Assembly (NCBI RefSeq): GCF_009495745.1
Contig: NZ_WIDQ01000017.1
Span: 31,774 to 95,773 of the forward strand
Direction of reading: 5' to 3'
DNA: 64,000 nucleotides
From: Niveispirillum sp. SYP-B3756
GTDB lineage: Bacteria > Pseudomonadota > Alphaproteobacteria > Azospirillales > Azospirillaceae
Every line of letters starts with the position of its first letter. Position 1 is the stretch's first letter. A program made the position numbers and the translations under genes. Shown in pieces: positions 18,560-27,135 of the stretch. The notes beneath the pieces were generated by a model. It had not been told where the DNA came from and ran no database searches. It saw only the letters and a program-made list of their open reading frames with translations.

Positions 18560-20140
18560 TCACCGCCCCCGCGCCGGGGTGAAGGGGCTGACCGGGGCAC
18601 GGCCGATCAGGGCGGTCAGCAGAATGGCCACCAGCGCCACCCAGAAGCAGAGCCAGAACCCGTCAATGTAAGACAGCACCGTCGCCTCCCGCTGCACAAA
18701 GCCGGACAGGGTGGAAAGCGCCTTGGCCCCAGCATCCCCGGCACTGCCGGCGAAACGGTGGGTCAATTGGCTTAACAGGGCGGTCACGCCGGGATCGCCC
18801 TGTTCCACATGCAGGCCGATCAGGTTGGAATGCACCTGTTCGGACTGGCGCAGCCAAGTGCTGGTCAAGGCACCGGCCAGCGCCACCCCATCCACCCGCA
18901 GCACCTGGATATAGGCGGAAATGGCCGTGGCGCGGGCCGGGTTGACATTGGCCAACGACAGCAACACCACCGGCAGGAAGGTGAAGCAATGGCCCAGCGA
19001 CTGGATCAGCACCATGCCGGTGAAATCCCCCGGCCCCCAATCATGGGTCAGCCGCGTCCCCATCCAGGCGGCCAGGGCAAAGGCCGCCAGCCCGATGGTG
19101 ATCATCAGCCGCCCATCAATGCGGCCCAGCAGCCAGACGGAAAGCGGCATCACCACGAACAGCGGCAGGGCCCCGTAATGCAGCAGCAGCGGCCCCGTCT
19201 GTTCGGGCCGCAGATGCGCCACGCTGGTCAGGAAATTGGGGATCAGGGTGGAATTGGAGATGGAAGTGACGGTGTAGAGCGTGGCCACCAGCAGCAACAG
19301 CCCGATATTGCGCGACAGCACCACGCTGGCGCTGGCCCAAGGCTGTGGCACCAGCGCCTCATTCACGCAGAACAGCAGCAGCAACAACACGCCACCGGCC
19401 AGCAGCCCCACCACCAGACCCGATGACAACCAGTCCAGCCGATTGCCCTGATCCAGCCCGATATAGAGCATGGCCAGCCCGGCCCCGAACAGCAACATGC
19501 CGCCCCAATCGGCCTCTGCCAGCAATTCCCGGTTGGCCGGTTCGCGCGGCGCACCATAATAAGCGCAGAGCGCCAGCAGCGGGGCCAGCACGACATCCTG
19601 CCAATAGAGCCATTGCCAGCCCCATTGCCCGACATAGAGCCCCACCAGCTCCACGCCCGAATTGATGGCAAAGGCCTGACGGAACACATAGATGGCAATG
19701 GCCGGCGCCCACCATTTCATCGGCAGGTTCCGCAGAATGATGCTGATGGTGGCCGGCACGAACAGGCCCAGCAGCAGGCCCTGCAGCACATGCAGCACCA
19801 GCACCATGCCGGGGTCGCGCAGCAAAGGGATCGCCAGGCAGAGCAAGGCATAGAGAAAGGCCGGCACCACCAACACCCGGCGTACGCCAAACACCACCAC
19901 CAGCCAGGCGACACAAGGCGCGATGAAAATCTGCGGCGCCATGGCGACACTGTTCAGCCACGATCCTTCATCCATGCCCAGGCCAAAGGCACCGCGCAGA
20001 TCGGCCAGCCCGGTGGAAAACAGCCTTGAGTGGAAATTGGTCATGTAAGCGCCCAGCAGCACCGCCACCACCGCCAGCAGCGGATGGTGGGAGCGGCGGC
20101 CGACGGAAATCGGCCCGGCGCTGATCGGCTGGCTGGTCAT
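18560..20140 (-). CDS. emrB: DHA2-family (EmrB-type) multidrug efflux permease
   Basis: 526 residues with about 14 membrane segments, the size and topology of the drug:H+ antiporter-2 family. Its start overlaps the end of the upstream membrane-fusion gene by 4 bases, the standard EmrA-EmrB arrangement that with a TolC-like channel pumps hydrophobic compounds out. The large loop with SEQVHSNLIGLHVEQGD near the C-terminal end is typical for EmrB. Confidence 0.88.
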   Translation of the reverse strand: MTSQPISAGPISVGRRSHHPLLAVVAVLLGAYMTNFHSRLFSTGLADLRGAFGLGMDEGSWLNSVAMAPQIFIAPCVAWLVVVFGVRRVLVVPAFLYALLCLAIPLLRDPGMVLVLHVLQGLLLGLFVPATISIILRNLPMKWWAPAIAIYVFRQAFAINSGVELVGLYVGQWGWQWLYWQDVVLAPLLALCAYYGAPREPANRELLAEADWGGMLLFGAGLAMLYIGLDQGNRLDWLSSGLVVGLLAGGVLLLLLFCVNEALVPQPWASASVVLSRNIGLLLLVATLYTVTSISNSTLIPNFLTSVAHLRPEQTGPLLLHYGALPLFVVMPLSVWLLGRIDGRLMITIGLAAFALAAWMGTRLTHDWGPGDFTGMVLIQSLGHCFTFLPVVLLSLANVNPARATAISAYIQVLRVDGVALAGALTSTWLRQSEQVHSNLIGLHVEQGDPGVTALLSQLTHRFAGSAGDAGAKALSTLSGFVQREATVLSYIDGFWLCFWVALVAILLTALIGRAPVSPFTPARGR

Positions 20141-21330
20141 GATGCGCGCTCTGCCACCTGGGCCGCCTTGTCATCCAATGGCAGGGGCGTGCTGTCCGTA
20201 TGGATGCGGGTTTCCACCGACATGCCGGGGCGCAGGCGCTCCAGAAGCTTTTGTCCGGGTTCCAGTTCGATCCGCACGGAAATGCGCTGCACCACCTTGG
20301 TGAAATTGCCCGTGGCATTATCCGGCGGCAGCAGGGCAAAGGTGGCACCGCTGGCCGGCGACAGAAGGGCGACATGGCCGCGCAGCACCTGACCGGGGAA
20401 CATGTCCACCGCCACTTCCACCGCCTGACCGGGGGCGACGCGGGTCAGCTGGGTTTCCTTGTAATTGGCCACCACATGCACATCGGGCAGCGGCACCAGG
20501 CTGATCAGGCTGCTGCCGGCGCTGACATAATCGCCTTCATGCACCTGCGCTTCCCCCACCACCCCATCCACAGGCGCGGTGACGCGGGTATAGGCCAGTT
20601 TCAGCCGGGCGGCCTGCAGGGTTGCCTCTGCCGCGCGCAGTTCCGCCGTGCGTTGCGTCTGCTGGCCGGCCAGCACATCCAGTTGGCGGCGCTGCGCCTG
20701 GGCGCTGGCCTCTGCCGCGCGGGCATTGGCGGCCGCCTTGTCATGGTCGGCGCTGGCCTGTTCCACCTTCTGCCGCGTGCCGGCCAGCCCCCGGTGCAGC
20801 AGATCATCCTGGCGGGTGGATTCCAGCCCGGCCTGCCGCTGCGTGGCCCGTGCGGCCTGCCACTGGGCCTCTGCCTGGGCGATGGTCGCCTGTTGCAGGG
20901 CGATCTGGTTGGCCAGATTGTCCAGCGTCGCCTGGGCCGAGGCGACGCCCGCCTCCGCCTTGGCCAGATCGGCCTGATAATCGGCCGGGTCGATTTCCAG
21001 CAGCAGGTCGCCTTTGTGAACCCGTTGGTAATCCGTCACCGCGACATGGCGCACGGCACCGGCCACCCGCGCGCCCAGCCGGGTGACATCGGCGCGGATG
21101 CTGGCATTGTCCGTCACCTGCACATCCGCCCCGCCGACCCAGCCATCCCAGCGGGCCGACACCACCAGCACCAGCGCCATCACGGTGGCCACCGCGAACA
21201 ATGGCACGGCCAGCCGCCCCACCGCCCCGGTCAGGGCCGAGCGCATATGCGCGCCCAGCGCCCCCGATTTGGGTTCATGGCGGGAAGGGTGCGGGGAAAA
21301 GGGCGGGAGGGACGGATTGTCGCTGGACAT
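20137..21330 (-). CDS. emrA: EmrA-type membrane fusion protein (HlyD family)
   Basis: 397 residues. A cytoplasmic N-terminus, one membrane helix (AVPLFAVATVMALVLVVSA), the split biotinyl-lipoyl domain (VAVTDYQRVHKGDLLLEIDP and TAPVDGVVGEAQVHEGDYV), a long coiled-coil hairpin between them, and a beta-barrel domain. It bridges the EmrB permease to an outer-membrane channel. The control region to the divergent marR gene holds a perfect palindrome. Confidence 0.9.
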   Translation of the reverse strand: MSSDNPSLPPFSPHPSRHEPKSGALGAHMRSALTGAVGRLAVPLFAVATVMALVLVVSARWDGWVGGADVQVTDNASIRADVTRLGARVAGAVRHVAVTDYQRVHKGDLLLEIDPADYQADLAKAEAGVASAQATLDNLANQIALQQATIAQAEAQWQAARATQRQAGLESTRQDDLLHRGLAGTRQKVEQASADHDKAAANARAAEASAQAQRRQLDVLAGQQTQRTAELRAAEATLQAARLKLAYTRVTAPVDGVVGEAQVHEGDYVSAGSSLISLVPLPDVHVVANYKETQLTRVAPGQAVEVAVDMFPGQVLRGHVALLSPASGATFALLPPDNATGNFTKVVQRISVRIELEPGQKLLERLRPGMSVETRIHTDSTPLPLDDKAAQVAERAS

Positions 21331-21379
21331 GGGGCTTCACCTTCGGCCAAAGCAGGGCCACTTATTTTCTGTGTACTGA

Positions 21380-21397
21380 TATTCAGTGTGCTGAATA
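21380..21397. promoter_or_regulatory. Palindromic operator between emrA and marR
   Basis: TATTCAG-TGTG-CTGAATA, perfect 7-base arms, lies 50 bases before the emrA start in an AT-rich island between divergent genes. Length and symmetry fit a MarR dimer site controlling both directions. Confidence 0.65.
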
Positions 21398-21491
21398 ATG
21401 GTGGCCATGATATGATTCGGGGAAAAGCGCGCTTCATGCATGGCGGGGTTCCCACGCCCGCAGGCGCGGCCGCCCATGGGGAGTTAAAGTG

Positions 21492-21956
21492 ATGATGAAG
21501 CCCGACCCGACGCTGGAGGAGATGCCTGGATATCTGATCCGGCGCCTGGGGCAGATCTCCACCGCCCTGTTCCTGGAGGAAACGCAGGGGCTGGACCTGA
21601 CGCCGCCGCAATTCGGCATGTTGCTGCTGATCGTGGAAAATCCGGGCCGGGATCAGACCTGGCTGGGCTGCCGTTCCGCCCTGGACCGCACGACGGTGAC
21701 CGGCGTGCTGGACCGGCTGGAAGGGCGTGACCTGATCCGGCGGGAGGTTGATCCCGGCAACCGGCGCGCCCGCCTGCTCTATCCCAGTGCCGCGGGGGAG
21801 GCCCTGCTGACCCAGGCACAGCGGCCGGTGGCACAAGCCCATGAAAAGTTGCTAGAACCGTTACCACCCGCAGAAAGGACAGTGTTTCTGTCCTTGTTGC
21901 TGCGGCTGGTCAATGCCAATAATTCGCAGAGCCGCGCGCCACTGCGTCACCCCTGA
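21492..21956 (+). CDS. MarR-family transcriptional regulator
   Basis: About 154 residues from the ATG at 21492 (a GTG sits one codon upstream, another ATG one codon downstream). Winged helix typical of MarR: LTPPQFGMLLLIVEN, the recognition helix LDRTTVTGVLDRLEGRDLI, and the wing RREVDPGNRRARLLY. Divergent from emrAB, so it is the probable repressor of that efflux operon. Confidence 0.88.
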   Translation: MMKPDPTLEEMPGYLIRRLGQISTALFLEETQGLDLTPPQFGMLLLIVENPGRDQTWLGCRSALDRTTVTGVLDRLEGRDLIRREVDPGNRRARLLYPSAAGEALLTQAQRPVAQAHEKLLEPLPPAERTVFLSLLLRLVNANNSQSRAPLRHP

Positions 21957-21997
21957 CGGATAACAGGCGGCTGCCGATCCCTTTCCGGATGTGCCTG

Positions 21998-22639
21998 ATG
22001 AATTCCCACACGCTGGGCCTGTTCCTGTTCACCTGTTTCTTCCTGTCCGCCACACCAGGGCCGAACATGCTGTCGGCGCTGGCCATGGGGGTGCGTCATG
22101 GGCTGGCCGGCGCCGCCTGGGGTGGGCTTGGCATGTGCCTGTCGCTGGGGCTGATGGCGGCCCTGTCAGCCCTGGGGTTGGGCGTGCTGCTGAAGGCATC
22201 GCCGCTGGCCTTCATGATCTTCAAATGGGTGGGCGTTGCCTATCTGGTCTGGCTGGGGGTGCAGGCGATCCGGGCGCCGGTGCCGGACACCGATACACAG
22301 GGCGATCTGCCGGCAGATGCGGCCACCGGTCGCAGCAACCGCCCGCTGGGCCTGTTGCTGCAGGGCGGGCTGATCACCGCCAGCAACCCCAAGGCGTTGA
22401 TCTTCATGGCCGCCTTCTTCCCGCAATTCATCGATATGACCAGCCCGCTGGGCCCGCAACTGGGCATTCTGGTGGGCACCATGCTGGTGATCGAGTTCGG
22501 CTGGATCATGACCTATGCGGCCGGCGGGCGCAGCCTGGCCCGCCGGCTGTCCGGTCCGCGTGCCACCTTGTGGCTGAACCGGGGCACCGGCCTGCTGCTG
22601 ATCGCAGCGGGGGGCCTGTTGGCACTGGCTTCGCTGTAA
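21998..22639 (+). CDS. LysE/RhtB-family amino acid exporter
   Basis: 213 residues from the ATG at 21998, six membrane segments, opening with the family pattern FLSATPGPNMLSALAMGVRHG and containing TASNPKALIFMAAFFPQF. The family exports amino acids and related metabolites; the substrate cannot be assigned. It follows marR by 41 bases. Confidence 0.85.
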   Translation: MNSHTLGLFLFTCFFLSATPGPNMLSALAMGVRHGLAGAAWGGLGMCLSLGLMAALSALGLGVLLKASPLAFMIFKWVGVAYLVWLGVQAIRAPVPDTDTQGDLPADAATGRSNRPLGLLLQGGLITASNPKALIFMAAFFPQFIDMTSPLGPQLGILVGTMLVIEFGWIMTYAAGGRSLARRLSGPRATLWLNRGTGLLLIAAGGLLALASL

Positions 22640-22765
22640 CTATTCTGTCACCGACCCCTGCATTGACGTAGGGGGAAACCATACAGGTGCGGTCTGGACA
22701 AGAACCGCCTGTCCTGCGCATGGTGCGGTGCCATAAGGATATCGAACGGTCACAGGGGTGAGCGC

Positions 22766-23464
22766 ATGTTGAAGGATCTGATCGACGGTTTCCGGGAATT
22801 CCGCCGCACCAATTTCCGTCAACAGCGCGGCCTGTTCCGCACCCTGGCCTGGGCCGGACAGAAGCCGAAGGCGGCCTTGATCACCTGCTGCGACAGCCGG
22901 GTCGATCCCACCCTGATCTTCGCCACCCAGCCGGGCGACCTGTTCGTCATCCGCAACGTGGCCAATCTGGTGCCCCCCTACCGGCCCAGCGAGGATTATC
23001 ACGGCACCTCCGCCGCGCTGGAATTCGCCGTGCGCGAGTTGGGGGTGGAATCGGTGGTGGTGATGGGCCATTCGCTCTGCGGCGGTGTCGCCGCGCTGAC
23101 CCATGATCGCAGCCAGTCCAAGGCCGACTTCATCAGCCAGTGGGTCTCCATCGCCGATCCGGCGCTGGCCACCGTACGCCAGGGGCTGGAACCCGGCCAA
23201 TCCGTGGACCTGCCCCTGCTGGAACGCGCCGTGGTGAAATTGTCGCTGGAAAATCTCCGCACCTTCCCCTGGATCGCCGAGCTGGAACGCGCGGGCAAGC
23301 TGGAGCTGGAAGGGCTGCTGTTCGACGTGGGCGGGGCCGAGCTGCAGGTGCTGGACAAGGTGACGGGCAATTTCAACCCGGTGCCGCAAATCCGCCCCCG
23401 GCTGCGCCCGCGCGGCGGCCTGGCGGCCGCCGCCGCTGCCCTGGTGGATGCCGGGCGGGACTGA
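22766..23464 (+). CDS. can: Beta-class carbonic anhydrase
   Basis: 232 residues. Zinc ligands C42 (CCDSRVDP), H102 and C105 (GHSLCGG), with the Asp43-Arg45 dyad, as in beta carbonic anhydrases. It interconverts CO2 and bicarbonate. 126 bases separate it from the exporter gene, so it probably has its own promoter. Confidence 0.93.
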   Translation: MLKDLIDGFREFRRTNFRQQRGLFRTLAWAGQKPKAALITCCDSRVDPTLIFATQPGDLFVIRNVANLVPPYRPSEDYHGTSAALEFAVRELGVESVVVMGHSLCGGVAALTHDRSQSKADFISQWVSIADPALATVRQGLEPGQSVDLPLLERAVVKLSLENLRTFPWIAELERAGKLELEGLLFDVGGAELQVLDKVTGNFNPVPQIRPRLRPRGGLAAAAAALVDAGRD

Positions 23465-23517
23465 CCCCGCAAGCCCCCTCCCTAAATCCGCCATGATCGG
23501 CGTCTATCAAGGCTTTC

Positions 23518-24159
23518 ATGCGCAAAATCCTTCTGGCCCTGCTGGCCGCCGCCCCGCTGTTTTCCCTGCCCGTTGCCCTGCCGGCCCCGGTGCAGGCCGC
23601 CACCGCCGTCGCCACGGCGGATCAGCCTGCCCTGCTGGCCAAGGCGGAAACCTATCTGAATGGCATCACCAGCCTGAAATCGGATTTCATCCAGACCGCC
23701 GATAATGGGCAGAGCGCGCGCGGCACCTTCACCCTGCTGCGGCCGGGCCGGATGCGCATCAGTTACGCCCCCCCGGTGGAGAACTTCATCGTTGCCGATG
23801 GCAAGTTCGTCTATTTCTGGGATGCCGAGGTGAAGGAGCAGCAAAATGCCCCCATCGGCAGCACGCTGGCGGATTTCCTGCTGCGCGACAAGATCACCCT
23901 GTCGGGCGATGTCAAGATCACCCAGGTGGCGCGTGATGACGGGTTGCTGGAAATCACCCTGGTGCAGGCAAAAGATCCCGGCCTGGGCAGCCTGACCCTG
24001 GTGTTTGAAGAAGCGCCCTTTGGCCTGCGCAAATGGCGCGTGCTGGATGCCCAGGGCAAACTGACCGAGGTGGCCCTGCAGAACCCGGAATTCGGCGTGA
24101 AGCTGGACCGCGACCAGTTCTATTTCCGCAATCCCACGCGCGGGCGGGAGCGGGATTGA
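23518..24159 (+). CDS. lolA: Outer-membrane lipoprotein carrier protein LolA
   Basis: 213 residues. Signal peptide (MRKILLALLAAAPLFSLPV, cleavage near VQAA) and the LolA fold: YLNGITSLKSDFIQTADNG, RPGRMRISYAPP, DGKFVYFWDAEVKEQ. LolA ferries lipoproteins across the periplasm from LolCDE to the outer membrane. In many alphaproteobacteria lolA directly follows ftsK; here about 6.4 kb intervenes. Confidence 0.9.
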   Translation: MRKILLALLAAAPLFSLPVALPAPVQAATAVATADQPALLAKAETYLNGITSLKSDFIQTADNGQSARGTFTLLRPGRMRISYAPPVENFIVADGKFVYFWDAEVKEQQNAPIGSTLADFLLRDKITLSGDVKITQVARDDGLLEITLVQAKDPGLGSLTLVFEEAPFGLRKWRVLDAQGKLTEVALQNPEFGVKLDRDQFYFRNPTRGRERD

Positions 24160-24217
24160 CGGATGCTGCCGGGCGGGTACCATCCTGAATGACCGCCACC
24201 ACCGGAAGCCCCGCATC

Positions 24218-24985
24218 ATGACCATTGCCACCACCCCCGTCCATCGCCCCCTGGTCGGCCTTTCCTGCGATGCGCGGGAACTGGGACAACACCCGTTCCA
24301 TGTGGTGGGTGACAAATATATCCGGGGTGTCAGCCACGGTGCCGGCTGCCAGCCCGTGCTGATCCCGGCCCTGGGTGACTGGTGGGATGTGGAGGGGTTG
24401 CTGGACCGGCTGGACGGGTTGCTGCTGACCGGCAGCCCCAGCAACCTGCACCCCTCCCATTACGGCCTGCCGGATGAGATGGTGACCCCGCCGCTGGACC
24501 CGCACCGCGACGCCACCACCCTGCCGTTGCTGAAAGGTGCGCTGGCGCGGGGACTGCCCGTTTTCGCCATTTGCCGGGGCTTTCAGGAACTGAATGTCGC
24601 CCTGGGCGGCACCCTGCACCCGCGCGTGCAGGAAGTGCCGGGCCTGATGGATCACCGCGACCCCGAACATGAACCGGTGGAGGTGCAATATGCCCCGATC
24701 CACAAGGTGGCACTGACCCCGGACGGGGCCTTTGCCCGCATCACCGGTCAGACGGAAATCATGGTCAATTCCCTGCACCAGCAGGGCATCAACCGGCTGG
24801 CCCCCGGGCTGGCGGTGGAAGCGACGGCCCCGGACGGGCTGATCGAGGGGGTGCGGGTGGAAGGGGCCGGCTTTGCCATCGGCGTGCAATGGCACCCGGA
24901 ATGGCGTTTCTGGGAGAACCCGCCCTATGCCGCCCTGCTGGCTGCCTTTGGCGATGCCGTGCGGGATTATGCCGCCCGGCGGTGA
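24218..24985 (+). CDS. Class I glutamine amidotransferase-like hydrolase (PuuD family)
   Basis: 255 residues. The nucleophile C119 is in FAICRGFQELNVALGG, the catalytic His-x-Glu in GVQWHPEW near 226, and HQQGINRL is the conserved substrate-pocket segment of gamma-glutamyl-gamma-aminobutyrate hydrolases. No polyamine genes adjoin, so the exact gamma-glutamyl substrate is open. Confidence 0.85.
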   Translation: MTIATTPVHRPLVGLSCDARELGQHPFHVVGDKYIRGVSHGAGCQPVLIPALGDWWDVEGLLDRLDGLLLTGSPSNLHPSHYGLPDEMVTPPLDPHRDATTLPLLKGALARGLPVFAICRGFQELNVALGGTLHPRVQEVPGLMDHRDPEHEPVEVQYAPIHKVALTPDGAFARITGQTEIMVNSLHQQGINRLAPGLAVEATAPDGLIEGVRVEGAGFAIGVQWHPEWRFWENPPYAALLAAFGDAVRDYAARR

Positions 24986-25041
24986 ACGCCCCCCTTTTTT
25001 CGCCGGCACCAACATGCCAACGGCTTGGCTTCACGTTGATA

Positions 25042-27135
25042 TTACCCGCCCCGCCCTTCGCGTCGCCAGGCCGCCAGCAGCAGGCCCAGCACGCCGGCCA
25101 GCACCAGCAGGCCGGGCAGCAGCGGCACCTGGGTGACACCCGTCACCGTGTAATCCCCATTGGCGCGCAGGCCCAGCCAGCCCGAGCCGGCCTGATCCCG
25201 GTCAGGCCGGGTGCGGCGCACGCTGGGGATCTCCCCCGCCCCACCATCGGGCGCCAGCCAGAAGAAACCGCCGCCCGTGGCCTTGGCCACCGGGGCCAGT
25301 TTCTCCGTGGTGGCGCGCATATCCGCCAGTTCGGGCGGGTTGAGGGTGCCGACCACGGCCAGCGCCGTGCGCTCCCCATCCGTTACCCGCCAGATGCCGG
25401 GTTCCGTGGCGGCCAGGCTGGCACTGGCCAGCCCATCGCCCGCCTCCCGCATCGCCACCTCACGTTCCACATCGGAAGGCGAGGTGACGCGCACCGGCCG
25501 CGTATCCGGTTCCAGCGAACGGCGGCTGATGGTGATGCGGCTGCCATCCACGGCGGTGCGCAGGTCGTTTTCCTCCAGCTCCGGCTCTTTCATCAGCCAA
25601 TGGGCCAGCCGGCGCAGCAGTTCGGCCTGGGGCCCGCCACCTTCATAACCGCGTGACCAGAGCCAGATCTGATCCGACGCCAGTTGCGCCACCCGCCCCT
25701 GTCCCACCCGGTTCAGGATCAGCAGCGGGCGGCCATCGGCACCGGCCATCACCGTCGCCCCCCGGTCGGCGGTCACGTCGATCTGGCGGAACCAGCGGCC
25801 CCACTGCCCCACCCCGTCCGCCGCATCGGTCAAACCAGCCGTCACCGGATGGCGGCGGCCCAGGTCGGTGACGCTGGGCGTGAAGGGCTTTTCAATCACC
25901 TGCCCCGTCGGTTCCCCCGGCAGCACGGTGCCCAGCGGCGAACGATAGAGCGACAATGGTGTCGCAAAGGTCGGGCCGCTGGCTTCCAGGAAGGCCCCGC
26001 CCTTTTCCACATATTCGGCGATATTCGCCAGATACATGTTGTTGATCACACCGCGCTTTTTATAGCGATCGAAGATGATCAGGTCGAATTCCGACAGCTT
26101 CATCTCAAACAGCTCGCGGATCGGGAAGGCGATCAGCGACAATTCGCGGATGGGGGTGCCATCATTCTTTTCCGGCGGGCGCAGAATGGTGAAATGCACC
26201 AGATCGACCGAGGGATCGGCCTTCAGCAGGTTGCGCCAGGTGCGCTCCCCGGCATGGGGCTCACCGGAGACCAGCAGCACCCGCAGCCGGTCGCGCACCC
26301 CGTTCACCACGATGGCCGCCTTGTTATTGGCCAGGGTCAGTTCCTGCGGCCCCGCCGCCACGGTCAGTTCAAAGACATTCACCCCGCCATGCGACAGCGG
26401 CAGGGTCAGCGACACCTCCTGCCCCACCGGCACGGTCAGTTCCTCTGTCGGCTGCCCATCGCGGCGCAACTGCACGGCGGCGGCCCCGTCACCGCCGCCC
26501 GGCAGATCGTCCACCCGGATGGTGACGGAGACATCCTTGCCGACAATGCCGAAGCTGGGGGCCTGCACGATGGTCAGGCGGCGGTCGCCCTCATCCTTCT
26601 GCCCCGTCAGCAGCGTATGCACCGGGCCGAAACCGGCCAGCCCCGGCAGGGATGTGGCCACATCATGCACCTGCCCGTCGGTGATCAGCACGGCCCCGGC
26701 GATGCGGCGGCGCGGCACATCGGCCACGGCGCGGGTCATCGCCTCCATCAACCTTGTTTCATCGACAGTGGCCCCGTCCGGCCCATCGGCGGACTGGCTG
26801 CGCACCACGCGCACATCCAGATCGGTATAGCGTTCCAGGCGCTGCTGTAAGTCGGCCAGGGCCTTTTCCCCGCGCGCCATACGGTCGCCGATCTTCTGGC
26901 TTGGCGACTGGTCCAGCACGATGACGGCGACATCCTTGATCGGTTCGCGCTTTTCTTCCACCCAGGCGGGGTTCAGCAGGGCCAGCAGGATGACGGTGAA
27001 ACCGCCCAGCCGCAACCAGGCCCCGCGCGCGCGCCGCCACAGCGCATAGGCGGACAGGATCAGGGCGATGGCGGCCAGCCCCAGCAGCAGGCCCAGCGGG
27101 ATCAGCGGATCAAGCGCGATGGCGGCCCCGTTCAT
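25042..27135 (-). CDS. Large envelope protein with VWA-like N-terminal region, last gene of MoxR operon
   Basis: 697 residues. Two membrane helices (about 12-32 and 43-57) precede a domain with a MIDAS-like DQSPS at 75-79, then a long periplasmic region with repeated beta-sandwich character and a glutamine-amidotransferase-like segment (RVLLVSGEPHAGERTWRNLL); the last 25 residues form another helix (VPLLPGLLVLAGVLGLLLAAW). Its start overlaps the DUF4159 gene by 4 bases. Homologues accompany MoxR-DUF58 operons in alphaproteobacteria. Biochemical role unknown; envelope maturation or stress is the usual guess. Confidence 0.75.
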   Translation of the reverse strand: MNGAAIALDPLIPLGLLLGLAAIALILSAYALWRRARGAWLRLGGFTVILLALLNPAWVEEKREPIKDVAVIVLDQSPSQKIGDRMARGEKALADLQQRLERYTDLDVRVVRSQSADGPDGATVDETRLMEAMTRAVADVPRRRIAGAVLITDGQVHDVATSLPGLAGFGPVHTLLTGQKDEGDRRLTIVQAPSFGIVGKDVSVTIRVDDLPGGGDGAAAVQLRRDGQPTEELTVPVGQEVSLTLPLSHGGVNVFELTVAAGPQELTLANNKAAIVVNGVRDRLRVLLVSGEPHAGERTWRNLLKADPSVDLVHFTILRPPEKNDGTPIRELSLIAFPIRELFEMKLSEFDLIIFDRYKKRGVINNMYLANIAEYVEKGGAFLEASGPTFATPLSLYRSPLGTVLPGEPTGQVIEKPFTPSVTDLGRRHPVTAGLTDAADGVGQWGRWFRQIDVTADRGATVMAGADGRPLLILNRVGQGRVAQLASDQIWLWSRGYEGGGPQAELLRRLAHWLMKEPELEENDLRTAVDGSRITISRRSLEPDTRPVRVTSPSDVEREVAMREAGDGLASASLAATEPGIWRVTDGERTALAVVGTLNPPELADMRATTEKLAPVAKATGGGFFWLAPDGGAGEIPSVRRTRPDRDQAGSGWLGLRANGDYTVTGVTQVPLLPGLLVLAGVLGLLLAAWRREGRGG

